The notes beneath the pieces were generated by a model. The model was not told the origin of the DNA and searched no databases. It saw only the letters and a program-made list of their open reading frames with translations. From Chara braunii (Eukaryota > Streptophyta > Charophyceae > Charales > Characeae), in NCBI GenBank assembly GCA_003427395.1, contig BFEA01000007.1, positions 4,471,248 through 4,535,247 on the forward strand: a stretch of 64,000 nucleotides of DNA, written 5' to 3'. The position numbers were made by a program, and so were the translations under genes. Of this stretch, positions 53,764 to 64,000 are shown one piece after another. Within the stretch, counting starts at the first letter, position 1, and each line of letters begins with the position of its first letter.

Positions 53764-55627
53764 TTGATTTTTCTTTTGGCGAGAAAATGCTGTCGGATTT
53801 GCGGCGAGGCGGCACTTGATGTTTCTTTTCTTTTAGCGGGAAAGCGCTGACGGATTTGCGGCGCAGCGACACGTTTTTTTCTTTTCTACGGCGCTGCGTC
53901 TGTTACATTTGATGAGGTTGTGCTGCCAGAGTTGGAGTGTGCGGCGGCGACAACTTGACGTGGTGGCAGTTGGCACGCGGCGCACTATGAAATTTGCATG
54001 AGGAGTGAATGTTGGTGGTGTAGAACCATCAGAGACCAATTGGGACCGGTTGGGATAGACGTGGAACGAGTTGGGACTGTCTTGGAAACAACAGTTTTTT
54101 GGGGGGGGGACTCGTGCGACTTGCCGTCGTCGAATCTGGGACTACCGCGTGTGAGACTTGCGAGTCGGGAACAAATTGGGACAAACAGTTGGCTTGAGAC
54201 TTGCTTTGGGACTGCAGTTTTCTTTGGCGACAAGTATATTCTTTCTTGGCTTTCTTGAGTGAGTCATGGCGCGTTCGACACCACTTCACTCAAGGTCACT
54301 CAGTGGACGACTCAGACTCCCTTCACACCTGTGTGCACCCACACATTGCTTGACCCTTTTGCTTTGAATGTTCAGAAGAAAAGGTTGAGTGAGATTGTGG
54401 GCGTCATGCATGAGTGAAAAGGTGGGTCTGACGTGAATAGTGGGACTTTGCTTGTCTTCTTTTGATTCTGTTGTCTGTGTGTTGTGCAGGTAGGTAGAAG
54501 GATGCTTGCAAAGAAGATTGATTATGCCTATTTGAGAAAATGGAAAAGGAGTGTCTTCTCTTGACTTCTCACCTCCCTGCATGCCAAGAAGGGTTGGTTG
54601 TTTTGAGAAATGTTAATTTTTTGCGCACCGTAAAACTAATTTGATTGAGATATGGCAGATAAGGTCAAATGGACTTAGCCTTTCCCAAGGATTGACCCTT
54701 TCTATCCTGGATAACTTTATCTACCTTTACCTGTCCAAATGATTCTCATTCTCCATCACCTCTGACTCTTTTTCGTCTGAATTACCTTAGGCAAGAGAAG
54801 ATGAGAACAACTGATAATTTACTTGTGGTGAACACATTCTCTTTCTTCAAGAAGCATCTAGGACGAGGGTTCGTTGCTTTAGGAGCCGACCCTGTTATCG
54901 ACCCAGAGTGGACCGTTCTACGGGGGGCTACTTTGCCGATTCGGTGGAGACGGCCTGACTTCTGAGATCCGAGTATTGTGCTCGGGCGAGGAGGAGGAAC
55001 ACCCTAGACCACTTCCTAGAGGGAGAGACATGCAACACCTCAAGCAACACCCCTGATCAAGAATCATCCGCAGAACAACCCGTCATCCAAGAAGATTGAA
55101 GAAACGTATGAAGACGGGCGTGTGCGTGTTCAATCTTACGTCGGCGGTATGATGGAATGAATAAATTTGGCAGCGCATCTCATCAATTCAAAACTAACAC
55201 AGACCGACTACCTTGTCGGCTGCATTGAGGTTATTATTGAAAGCCAACTCCTCGTTGGCGGCTGTATGATTTTGTGGAATTCAACCCGGGGTGGTCGGAT
55301 TTTATTTTTATATTGTGTTATAGGATGTATCTAATAATGATTTATATTCGTTCGTTTATCATTTCAGATTGGATATATATTTATGTCGACTACGGTCGAT
55401 TTTTTTTTATGTAACTATATGTGGCTGTTATGTCTTTCTGTTTAACTGGTGACCAAAGGGACTAGGATAGTGGGGGTCTCACACTTGGTTGAGACCGTTC
55501 TACTCGACCGGCGTACGCTTCGTACTTAGGAGATCAGCGCCCTAAGGAACGGACGACGTCCGGGTTCAATAGGCGTTTTAATCGCATGTACCTATACTAC
55601 AACGAGTGAGCAAATGCCCTCGACTGA

Positions 55628-56880
55628 CCCACCTCTGCAACTGCATGTAAAAACTTTCACTCGTGGGTCAGTAGCTCGGTAGGGATACGCCCCTAGGGGT
55701 GGTGACAACCCCTTAAGGAAGCAAGCTTATGCCCCACGGGAACCTATCATGTCGTAGAGGACCGCGGGATGTACAGCTGGCGCACCCGGCTAGAGCGGTG
55801 AAGGGACGACGCGACCATGATCGTCGTCCCTGAGTTGTCTCCGCTTTTGTTTTTGTTTTAACTCCTACGTGACATGGTCGAGAGGGTTTCCACCTCTTCT
55901 TGATAAAAGGCGGGGGCAGATGCATTCGACAACGGAATATGTATATCAATGTTCATGTCTAGTGTTGAACATATGCAGAATGTGTGTGTGTATGTGTATA
56001 TATATGTGCGAGTCTACAAATTTAGTTTGCTTGTTTGTTCTTTAGCATGTGCATTATACATGTATATGTGTGTATTATTACCTTTATATGTTTTAAAGCA
56101 TATGCAGTGTGTGTGATATAATAATACAGAGTATGTGTTGTGCGTATATGTGATAATTTTTTTTAGATTTTTGTGGTTTAGCTGCACAGTATGAGTAAGT
56201 GTGAGTATGTGTTGTTTTCTGTGTGCGCAGCGTGTGTACCCACCTCTTGCAACTGCATGTAAAAACTTCCGTCCGTGGGTCAGTAGCTCGGTAGGGATTC
56301 ACCCCTAGGGGTGGTGACAACCCCTTAAGGAAGCAAGCTTATGCCCCACGGGAACCTATCCTGTCATAGGGGACAGAGGGATGTACAGTTGGCGTACCCG
56401 GCTAGAGCGGCGAAGGGACGACGCGACCACGACCGTCTCGGTGGTCCGCGGGATTAATTATATCGTCGTCCCCGCGTTGTCTCCGCTTTTGTTTTTGTTT
56501 TAACTCCTGCGTGGCATGGCCGGGAGGGCTCCCTCCTCTTCTCGATAAAAGGCGGGGGCAGATGCGTTCGACAACGGAATATGTATGTCAATGTTCATCT
56601 GTAGTCTTAAACATATGCAAAATGTGTGTGTGTGTGTGTATATATGTGTGCGCGTCTACAAAACTATTTTGCGTGTTTGTTCTTTAGCATGTGCATTATA
56701 CATGTATATGTGTGTATTATTACCTTTTTATGCTTTAAAGCATATGCAGTGTGTATGATATAATAATACAGAGTATGTGTTGTGCGTATATGTGACAAAC
56801 TTCTTTAGATTTTTGTGGTTTAGCTGCACAGTATGTGTAAGTGTGAGTATGTGTTGTTTTCTGTGCGTGCAGCGTGTGTA
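55628..56880. repeat. Nested 0.6-kb tandem duplication within copy 2
   Basis: CCCACCTCT(T)GCAACTGCATG starts both units (55628 and 56239), and both end at CAGCGTGTGTA. Copy 1 has a single unit (about 44428-45075). The second unit keeps a stretch (GTCTCGGTGGTCCGCGGG) also found in copy 1; the first unit has lost about 37 bp there. Confidence 0.88.
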
Positions 56881-57433
56881 TGTATTATAAACCTCTTTAC
56901 TGGTGAAGCAACTCGCAATATATGGGGAAAAAAAAATACGGAAATCAAGCCTGTCAGCGCAATAACCTTGATGAGTAAATCCAAGTTCGAAACATCCGTA
57001 GTTTTATACCAAACAACTAAAAACCTAGTAAGTTGAGTAGGTTTAAAATTTGTTGTCAGACGCATCAACCCGGGTGCACACCTGAAGACCTGTGTGCACG
57101 AGAGTTTTTCCGACTGTATCACGCATTACGTGACTTGGTATGTCACAAACTTTCAAAAGTGGGGTGCCCCTTCGCCCGAGTGCGTCAACTATACTTCTTG
57201 CAGATCCGAGAGAAGGTTAGCATCTACGTAGCACCGTGTTCACGTTCGGAGGCGAACATGAACAAGCGCTAAAAACCCTCCGAAAGCAAACATAAAAAAA
57301 AAAAAACAAAAAAAAACGAATTCTTAAAAAAATCCGAAACAAATATATGCTATGTAAAATAACAATAAAAACAACGTTTGCTATGGAGTCATATTCAAAT
57401 TCGTAACCAATCATGAGTTAAAAATAAAAAACC

Positions 57434-57923
57434 TAGGTTGTTTTATCTGACGTCCGGGACCGTCCGGGATGTCCGACCGGACGTCTGGTCGGACGTCGGA
57501 TCGGACAGGCGTTGTTCAACCTAGCACAAAATATATATATATATATATATATATACATAAAAATCATGTGGTTTCTACCTTGCATAAGGTGTATGCCACC
57601 AAAAGTTTGGCTCATTTGAGCAAGTAGAAAAAAATATAAAAATCTTCAAAGTTTCAAATCCCCACCTATACCCCTCCTATCCCCACCAAAACCCCTCGTA
57701 CCCCCTCCTCCACCCCAAATAGCACTCTATCACCAAATGCTCAGAAAATTCTGAATTTTTTTATGGGGGGTCTCTACGGCATGCGCAACACTGTCCTTTT
57801 TTTTTTTTTTTTTTTTTTGAATGCCAAAAAGTGGTTGTTCAAGATCCCGGACAACCCCCCTACCGGACAGTTGGGGGAGACATCCGGCCGAGACGTCCAG
57901 CCATCGGACGACTGGAAACCTAG
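57434..57923. mobile_element. Non-autonomous hAT-like MITE (490 bp)
   Basis: The ends CTAGGTT...AACCTAG are inverted repeats. The flanking 8 bp are TAAAAAAC (57426-57433) and TCAAAAAC (57924-57931), and the paralogous empty site in copy 1 is TCAAAAAC (45614-45621), giving a clear 8-bp target duplication with one later change. Both subterminal regions are rich in GACGTCCG/CGGACGTC words, as is common for transposase-binding subterminal repeats. The interior has an (AT)n run at about 57531-57555. No transposase is encoded. An 8-bp duplication with short TIRs fits the hAT superfamily. Confidence 0.8.
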
Positions 57924-58189
57924 TCAAAAACTGATAAATTAATTTTATTTTTTATTTTTTATATTTTTATTTTTTTTACGGAAAAAAAAAATTATGTTCG
58001 CCCGAACATGTTCGCGAGCTGTTCGCGCGAACGCACAAGCACGTTCGCGCGAAAGTGAAGGGTCGCGAACACATTCGTCGTGCTACGCACGTTAAAATAT
58101 ATATTTTTTACGGATCCAATAGAAGTTTAACAAATGCCTATATTTTCATGTAATTTTAAGTCGCTTCAGACTGGTGTTGGGTACTTGGA

Positions 58190-58830
58190 TGGGGAGATCT
58201 GAAACCGCTTTTACAAGCATCAACTACTTCAAGTCGTTTCAGAGGTTTCATTTCCACATCTATAATTTATTAAATGACATGAAGTGACCCAACAATTATG
58301 AAAACGGTTTCAATTCCCCTCATCCACATATTTGGACGGGGAAACCTGAAACCACGTTCAGAATCTTCAGCCACTTCAGGGTTTTACAGAGGTTTCAGGT
58401 CTCCCTACCTGAAACTCATGAAATAACATAAAGTGGATGAAGCTTCTGAAAGTGGTTTCAAGTCCCTCTACCCAGACATTTGGATTGGGAGACTTGAAAC
58501 CGCTTTCATAAGCTTCAACTTCTTCAGGTCATTTCAAAGATGCCATGTCTTCCCATATGAAACTCCTGAAATGACTTGAAGTGGCAGAAAATTTGAAAGT
58601 GGTTTCAAATGCGTCGATCCAAATATTTGGATGGGAGGATACGCAACTGCTTTCAGAAGCTTCATTCAAAGGTTCAAGTTGTCCCACCTGAAACTCTTGA
58701 AATGACATGAAGTGGCATACAACAACGTTGTATAAAAAAAAAACAGGTGACCCCCCCCAATAAATTTACCTCGAAACCAAAACTGAAACTCTTGAAATGA
58801 CTTGAAGTGTTTTCATGTCATTTCAACTAC
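58190..58830. repeat. Satellite D, diverged units in duplication copy 2
   Basis: Counterpart of 45880-46530, with a short internal deletion near 58664 (AAGCTTCATTCAAAGG) relative to copy 1. Confidence 0.85.
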
Positions 58831-58839
58831 TTAAGACCT

Positions 58840-59688
58840 CTGCTAACAAACTTCAAAATTTTTAATTCTAAATTTTCAGTACGTCATTAACCACTTATGT
58901 TTGTGATCCCACGATTCACATTTTTTTTCCAGAAATCGAGCAGATATTTTTTTTCACTATTATTCTTGTTCATAAATTTAGCAGTTAATGTTTTCACCAT
59001 TTAACTATTTGTGATATGATGGTTGGGAGGCACTGAACCATTATTTATAGGTCTTTCTTCGATTTCTCTCTTACCATAAAATTGTAGTGAACCTATCGGA
59101 CGTGTTGCACTAATGTTACACACTTCCGAGCATGTTATGTCACATGAAGAGTTATTGAAAGTGAAACGTTGGACCCGGTTTCCAACAGGTGACACTTACT
59201 CACCATCCCGGATAGCAGACCCGACCCAACAGTCTGATTGGGAAAAGAAAAGGAAGAAGCTGACTATCTCAGCTGGTTGGCAACAAGTGTGCCCCAGGTG
59301 GTCATGGGGATTCATGACCTCCTGAATGCTTTACTTGCATGCCTTGCCAACTGAGCTTAGACCTTTTCCTATTTTTATGAGTCAAATCTTAACAGAAAGT
59401 CTTTTCAGGCCTTTTCTATTATTAGTATTATGAGGAACTCCAACCACATTCATGTTCATGCCTCCAACGACGGAACATGCAGGGCGGCTGGGATACTTGC
59501 TACAGTTGGTGGTCGACACTGGTGAGGTGTCAGCAGATAGCATTACAAACCATGCCATCTGTTACAATTGCGTCTCCCTTCCAGTCCCCTTCCCTTATGA
59601 ACACCAACAATCTATTATGAATGTCAATTGGGGGGGGTCAACGGGTTACCTCTCCATTTCAGACAAGAAGTATTTCAAGGAAGGTATA
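58840..59688 (+). repeat. Dispersed repeat R3, copy gamma
   Basis: Matches beta and alpha. Includes the tRNA-derived relic (minus strand, about 59299-59365: AAGCTCAGTTGGCAAGGC ... GGAGGTCATGAATCCCC). No gene called. Confidence 0.85.
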
Positions 59689-60157
59689 CTATCGTCTTCC
59701 CCCGAATATAAAGCATATGCGTTGTAAACGAATACAACGTATACAATGCGTTGTATTTGTTTACAACGCATATGCGTTATATTCAAGTCAACGAGACCAA
59801 CTTTACCTGCACAAGGAGGTCGGGTCCAGTCTGGATCAGTTCTGGACCACGACTGAGAGCCTCAAAGCCTTGACAAAAAGGTAAAGGTGAAGTAGTGATG
59901 TACCTTTCTATGTTCTGGGTTGAGTTTCATTCCTTTCCCCTACTTGGTCCCTTAATCCACTCCTCAGCAAATATGCAACATAAGAATGAATCTTCCGCTA
60001 GAACGTTGACAAATATAACCCTTTTCTTTTTTGTCTCAAGGACCACGGTAGTGCATCACGACCTTGGTGAGTGGCTTTCTTATTTTTTCACTTTCTTGAT
60101 CGCGCTACATTCTTGCCTGTCAGAAGCGTCACTTTCTTGGTTGTCAGAAACACCTTC

Positions 60158-60209
<52 letters not shown>

Positions 60210-60432
60210 GAATGCTACCAAAGTAGGCATTGACATTCAAGAAAAAAAAAAGGTTATATTTGAATACGACAATGTTTCTCTTCCTGAAATTCAAATATAA
60301 CGCATATGCGTATTATTCGAATAGAACGAATATGCGTTATATTTGAAGTGTTCTTGTATTCGGAAAAAAAAACGTTTTTTGAGGAAAACTCGAATGCAAC
60401 GCATATGCATTATGTTCGGGGGAAGACGGTAG
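59689..60432. mobile_element. Inverted-repeat element with ATATGCGTT palindromes, copy 2
   Basis: Counterpart of 47640-48413. The palindromic word AACGCATATGCGTT is perfect at 59765-59778. An (AG)n tract lies at 60162-60207. The right end TTCGGGGGAAGACGGTAG mirrors the left CT(A)TCGTCTTCCCCCGAA. A tRNA-like relic (minus strand, about 60440-60490) follows immediately, as in copy 1. Confidence 0.6.
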
Positions 60433-60929
60433 CCAGCGGTGTTGAACCCATGATCTTCTGAATTCCACTTATGCGCCTTACCATCTGAGGTCGGTGACTG
60501 AGTAATTCAATGATCTTGTTTTGCGACAACAAAGCAAAGACTCTTTTACGAAAGGAACTCTTCTGTTCCTTTTTTTTTCTCAACTTAAACCGTTCATCCA
60601 TTGCATGAAATGATCGAGGCCGGGTTCCTCACAGTCTACCCGGAACGTAACCGCCTGGGATCGTTACCCAGTTTTGCTTTCAGGGTGTGAACCTTGCAGG
60701 GGACCAACCCGCTGATAAGACAAACAAACTTGCAAAAACCAACACCAGATATATATAGGCTGCAATACTGAACCTTTCGAACTCTTACTGCGAAACCTCT
60801 CTGACCCCACCGAGTAATTCAGCCTGCCTACCCATGTCAAATTCGGCAGGCAACCATACTATTAACCTTCCTGCTACAAAAGGTTGGAACTTAAACGAGT
60901 TCCCGTAGCCAGTTAGCAGTCATTCCCCC

Positions 60930-61715
60930 CCCTACATCTGGGTTGGGCTCCACACTGCTATACGCCTAATAACCTTCTGTTGTAGAAGATCGTTCTGAGC
61001 ATCTGCACGTCTACTGAGTGCGATCTGGACCCCTAAGTGGCATTCTGCATTACCGCTGGTAACTTGTTTCATCCACCACTCAACAGTGAGTGCATACCTG
61101 TCCGGAAGGAAGATCACTAATTTGTTTCAATTTACAGCAGCTTTGGACAACTCGGCGTATTCCACTAGACAGACTTTCAATGCAGTGAGGGATTCAACTG
61201 TGTTTTCTGAGACGGCCATTAGGTTGTCCACTAGGGCCTTGACCCGACACTCCCGGTGTTGTGTAGGTATGCCTCTGATGTGTGGGTGCGTTCGGATGTT
61301 ATTCACAAGCACTTCAATTGGAGGACGAACAACAGGGGTACCAACGAGCACCCTTGCCGTAGGGATCAGGATAGTGCAAAAGGTGAGGAAATACCGTTGA
61401 TGGAGATAAATGTTGTAGAGAGGGTGTAAAGTGCGAAAACCCATCTGCAAAAAATTGGTCCAAAGTTCATCACATGGAGTGTGGTGAGAACGTAGGCCCA
61501 ATTAACTCTATCATAGGCCTTCTCCAGATCCAGCAGCACGACAACAATATATAAATTATTACGTTGAACCTGTTCTAAGACTTTTATTGCAGTTACTATG
61601 TTATCAAAGATTGATCTTCCCTAAACAAAAGCTGCCTGATCATAACCTACCAATTCTGGGAGGAATTTTCCTAACCTCCTAGCTAACACATTTGTCAAAA
61701 TTTTATGGGATGCAT
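60930..61715 (-). pseudogene. LINE RT fragment in duplication copy 2
   Basis: The minus strand reads LGKFLPELVGYDQAAFV and GRSIFDNIV (a stop stands at the variable residue between them), then VVVLLDLEKAYDRVNW at about 61499-61545 (RT motif A, DLEKAYDR), NFGPIFCRWVFALY, and the LVDN form of the YADD motif as in copy 1. The 1.9 kb encoding the rest of the RT tail and the zinc finger in copy 1 is deleted (junction near 60930-60940). It covers the part of the LINE hidden by the gap in copy 1. Confidence 0.85.
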
Positions 61716-61890
61716 TACACCACTAGTACCCCCGCCCGTGCTGGGAAATCACGGAAAAGTGAACGTTTTTCAATTTTCCCTAAAGACTTCGGATTATGGA
61801 TTTAGTGAAATATTTAACATTTTCAATGATTCTTTTTCTTTTCGGAGGTACCACAGTCTCGACATCAGTTTTATTTCCTATTACCAAAAA

Positions 61891-61891
61891 C

Positions 61892-61930
<39 letters not shown>
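61891..61930. repeat. Poly-A run (about 40 nt)
   Basis: Long A tract followed by two N; similar T runs at 62175-62211. Lengths may be unreliable. Confidence 0.9.
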
Positions 61931-61932
<2 letters not shown>

Positions 61933-62109
61933 ACGTCGGNGAAGNCCGTGAAGGAAATGTGCTCACATCAGAACTCAAAGGAACGCATCTACCCAGAAAC
62001 ATAGTCAGTTTCGTTTTTTGTATGTGTTTTGCTTTCTTTTTTTGGTGATCCGCGTTTAGTGCCCTGCCAACGAGAGGCAAGGCGCATTCCACGGGCAGCT
62101 GACACTTTG

Positions 62110-62173
62110 CAACGGGGGGCGTATTCTCACTCGTACTCCAGATTTTGTATCCAGCTGCTTTCACGTCCAAAGT

Positions 62174-62212
<39 letters not shown>

Positions 62213-62480
62213 CCTTCTGCTGTCGTGATTACAGCAGGGCTGCAATGGCCGTTGGGAGGGCATACTATCACATGTACTCCAGATTCTCTATCTAGCTGCT
62301 TTCACGTCCAAAGAGTTGTTGCTGAATTTTTGATTTTTTTCTTTTGTTTGTTCCTGCTGCCGTGATTTCAGCAAAGCTATAACGCCCGTTGAAGGTGCAT
62401 AATCTCACATGTACCCCAGAATCTGCATCCGGTTGCTTTCACGGCCCTAGCGTAGTTGATTTCGTTTTTTTTCTTTTTCT
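62110..62480. repeat. About 140-bp tandem repeat in copy 2, 3 units
   Basis: Counterpart of 52040-52440, with the hairpin CTGCTGTCGTGATTACAGCAG-type arms perfect at 62217. Confidence 0.85.
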
Positions 62481-62602
62481 TTTTTTTTTCCCATTTCCGA
62501 AGAGAAGTATAAAGGAAAACACAATGGGACCCAGGCTTGGCAACTTTCGGTGCGCAGTGAAATTCAGGGTTGGGAAAAACAGGCTCGGAGGTACTAGTGG
62601 TT

Positions 62603-63033
62603 TAAACCACCAGCACTTGGCCCAACTATTGAAGCCGAGCCTGAATTATGCCTGCGCGCCGATTTTCGTCGAGCCTCTGTCAAAAGAAAGAAAAAGTCGG
62701 TAGCGGTACTGGTACCGCGTTTCGACACTACGGCCTCTTTTGTTGGTTTTCTTTGACAACCATCTTGTAGTCCTTCCGCAAGTAAGTGCACATCAGTTTC
62801 GTACAGAGTAGCGTTAGGTTTATTTTTTTTTCCTTTTCGTGTTTTCGGTTTCCGTACAGTCACCACATGAGGCCTCAAGGCTGCGTGGCGATGTTTTTGG
62901 TCCGTTCGTTCCCGCCTCCGCCGTCTTCGTGTCCTCCTGCCTAGCCGTCATCGCTCCTACACCGTCGCACTGTCAATCGCCCCGCGTGGCCATCAATGTC
63001 ACAACTTACACTACATTCTTGAAGATGGCAACG

Positions 63034-63076
<43 letters not shown>

Positions 63077-63392
63077 CACGCGATGGACTCTCTCTCTCTC
63101 CCTGTCGATGGCAGACCGTGCGGACAAGGTCGCACGTGCAAGCACCCACCGGCTACTGCGCGGCGTGAAACCGCCTGTCTGTTTTTTTTTTTTTTCCCGC
63201 CTTCGTTTCACGACAACTTTCGTCCGTACAGCTTAATGATTTTCGTATGTGGGCTGGCCGGCCAGGCACAAACGGTCGTAAACCTATGTCCGTTGTCGAA
63301 CTACCGGCCGAATCGGCCCCGAGGCCCTGGGGTCGCGGCGCGTATACGGGAAGGCCCCGCGACCGATGTATGGGCCAAGTACTGGTGGTTTA
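62603..63392. mobile_element. TIR-bounded element, copy 2 (790 bp)
   Basis: Ends CCACCAGCACTTGGCCC and GGGCCAAGTACTGGTGG (one mismatch), both beside TTTAAA. Shorter than copy 1 mainly because of the (CT)n tract (63035-63073) and a small deletion near 63305. DNA right of it (AACCACAGG...) differs from that beside copy 1. Confidence 0.6.
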
Positions 63393-64000
63393 AACCACAG
63401 GTCCCCCCGCCACCAAAAACCCCCGGTACCGGTGAGTTAGGGGAGGGTTTTTCGGAGGTCCCTGGCAACTGTCCCAAGGCCCCACGGTGTAGAGGGCGGA
63501 TGACGGCGGGGTTGCATCGAGCGGTTGCGAAACGGTCGGGTGGTCCAGTTTTTGGGCCGTCGACAATCTGTACCGGACTTTCTCGCTGTGGCGGGAAATG
63601 AAGGGCCGCACTGAAAATGCAAAACAAAAAAAACGAAAACAGATCCAAAAATTCCGCCGTCGTGCGCCTTTTTTTTTATTGTTGTTGTTTTTGTCATTGT
63701 TACCATTGTCCCTGTACTACCGATATGTACATATGAGACGACGATGTGGAAATGCGTCTCCTTTGTGTAGTCGTCTAGGGTTTGGACGTTGTTGACGCTT
63801 TCCCTCCGTTCGGGGTTGTGACACTCATATCCGCCATCGCCACAAGCCCCCTAACCCGACCCTGCCTCCTTGCTATGTTGTTTCCGTTCGCCGTCCTTGC
63901 CGCCTTGTTTCCGCCAGCCTGAACTTGTTCGAGGCGATGTGTTTGGGGTCGTTTTAGCTTTCCGAGGCCGGCGAGTAGTGCGACGATGTGGCCTTGCTCT
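63393..64000. other. No recognisable feature
   Basis: GC-rich DNA beyond the duplication. Open frames occur on both strands without a pattern I recognise. Confidence 0.4.

Larger units (their letters stand above)
53764..63392 (+). repeat. Segmental duplication, copy 2 (about 9.6 kb)
   Basis: Collinear with 42580-53560. Copy-specific changes: a 490-bp hAT-like insertion (57434-57923), a nested tandem duplication (55628-56880), loss of about 1.9 kb of LINE sequence at about 60930, loss of about 300 bp of R3 near 58915, and shorter (AG)n and (CT)n tracts. 53890-55620 holds no gene I recognise. Confidence 0.9.

Overview
This is nuclear DNA from a eukaryote, most likely a streptophyte (a land plant or charophyte alga). 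The left edge is an antisense piece of a plant-type 18S rRNA. The rest is almost entirely transposable elements, satellites and nested duplications: a Ty3/gypsy element with a plant-style pol, a plant-type LINE ending in a zf-RVT zinc finger, a probable hAT MITE with an 8-bp target duplication, a fold-back MITE and long dinucleotide tracts. The gypsy pol reminds me of charophyte (Chara-like) gene models, but I could not test that and no species should be read from it. I found no convincing host protein-coding gene.

Layout. 1-690: divergent 18S fragment, minus strand. 691-3312: nothing recognisable. 3313-10400: dispersed repeat R1, an (AG)n tract, a 35-bp minisatellite, then about 5.6 kb of satellite in blocks. 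Families A (91 bp), B (about 80 bp) and C (91 bp) look like diverged versions of one monomer, and a 136-bp palindromic satellite D interrupts them. 10417-10684: purine-only tract. 10690-18360: non-coding DNA with hairpin repeats and four unrelated minisatellites (26, 38, 59 and about 80 bp). 18468-26361: internal region of a decayed Ty3/gypsy element on the minus strand (gag, protease, RT/RNase H, integrase, then an intact 330-codon extra ORF). 26943-30504: four tandem, degenerate copies of one unrecognised domain of about 250 residues, minus strand, just 5' of gag. 32177-34935: second R1 copy, carrying a 520-bp fold-back MITE, again followed by (AG)n, 35-bp repeat, A and B satellite. 34936-39560: repeat R3 and AT-rich degenerate tandem repeats. 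39660-42500: poly-G run, a tRNA-like relic, a cluster of perfect hairpins and a GT/GA microsatellite. 42580-63392: tandem segmental duplication (copies of about 11.0 and 9.6 kb) with a LINE reverse-transcriptase fragment at the junction. 63393-64000: unassigned.

The most notable signals are the four-copy domain array beside gag, the open extra ORF (nuclear-localisation-like and SUMO-interaction-like motifs) beside a dead pol, the minisatellite-rich 3' region of the same element, the related satellites with a shared 91-bp period, and mobile elements whose empty sites are visible in paralogous copies within the window. I could not identify the LTRs of the gypsy element, so its outer limits are unknown. 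Some apparent ORFs in this window begin at TTG or GTG; I did not treat those as real starts.
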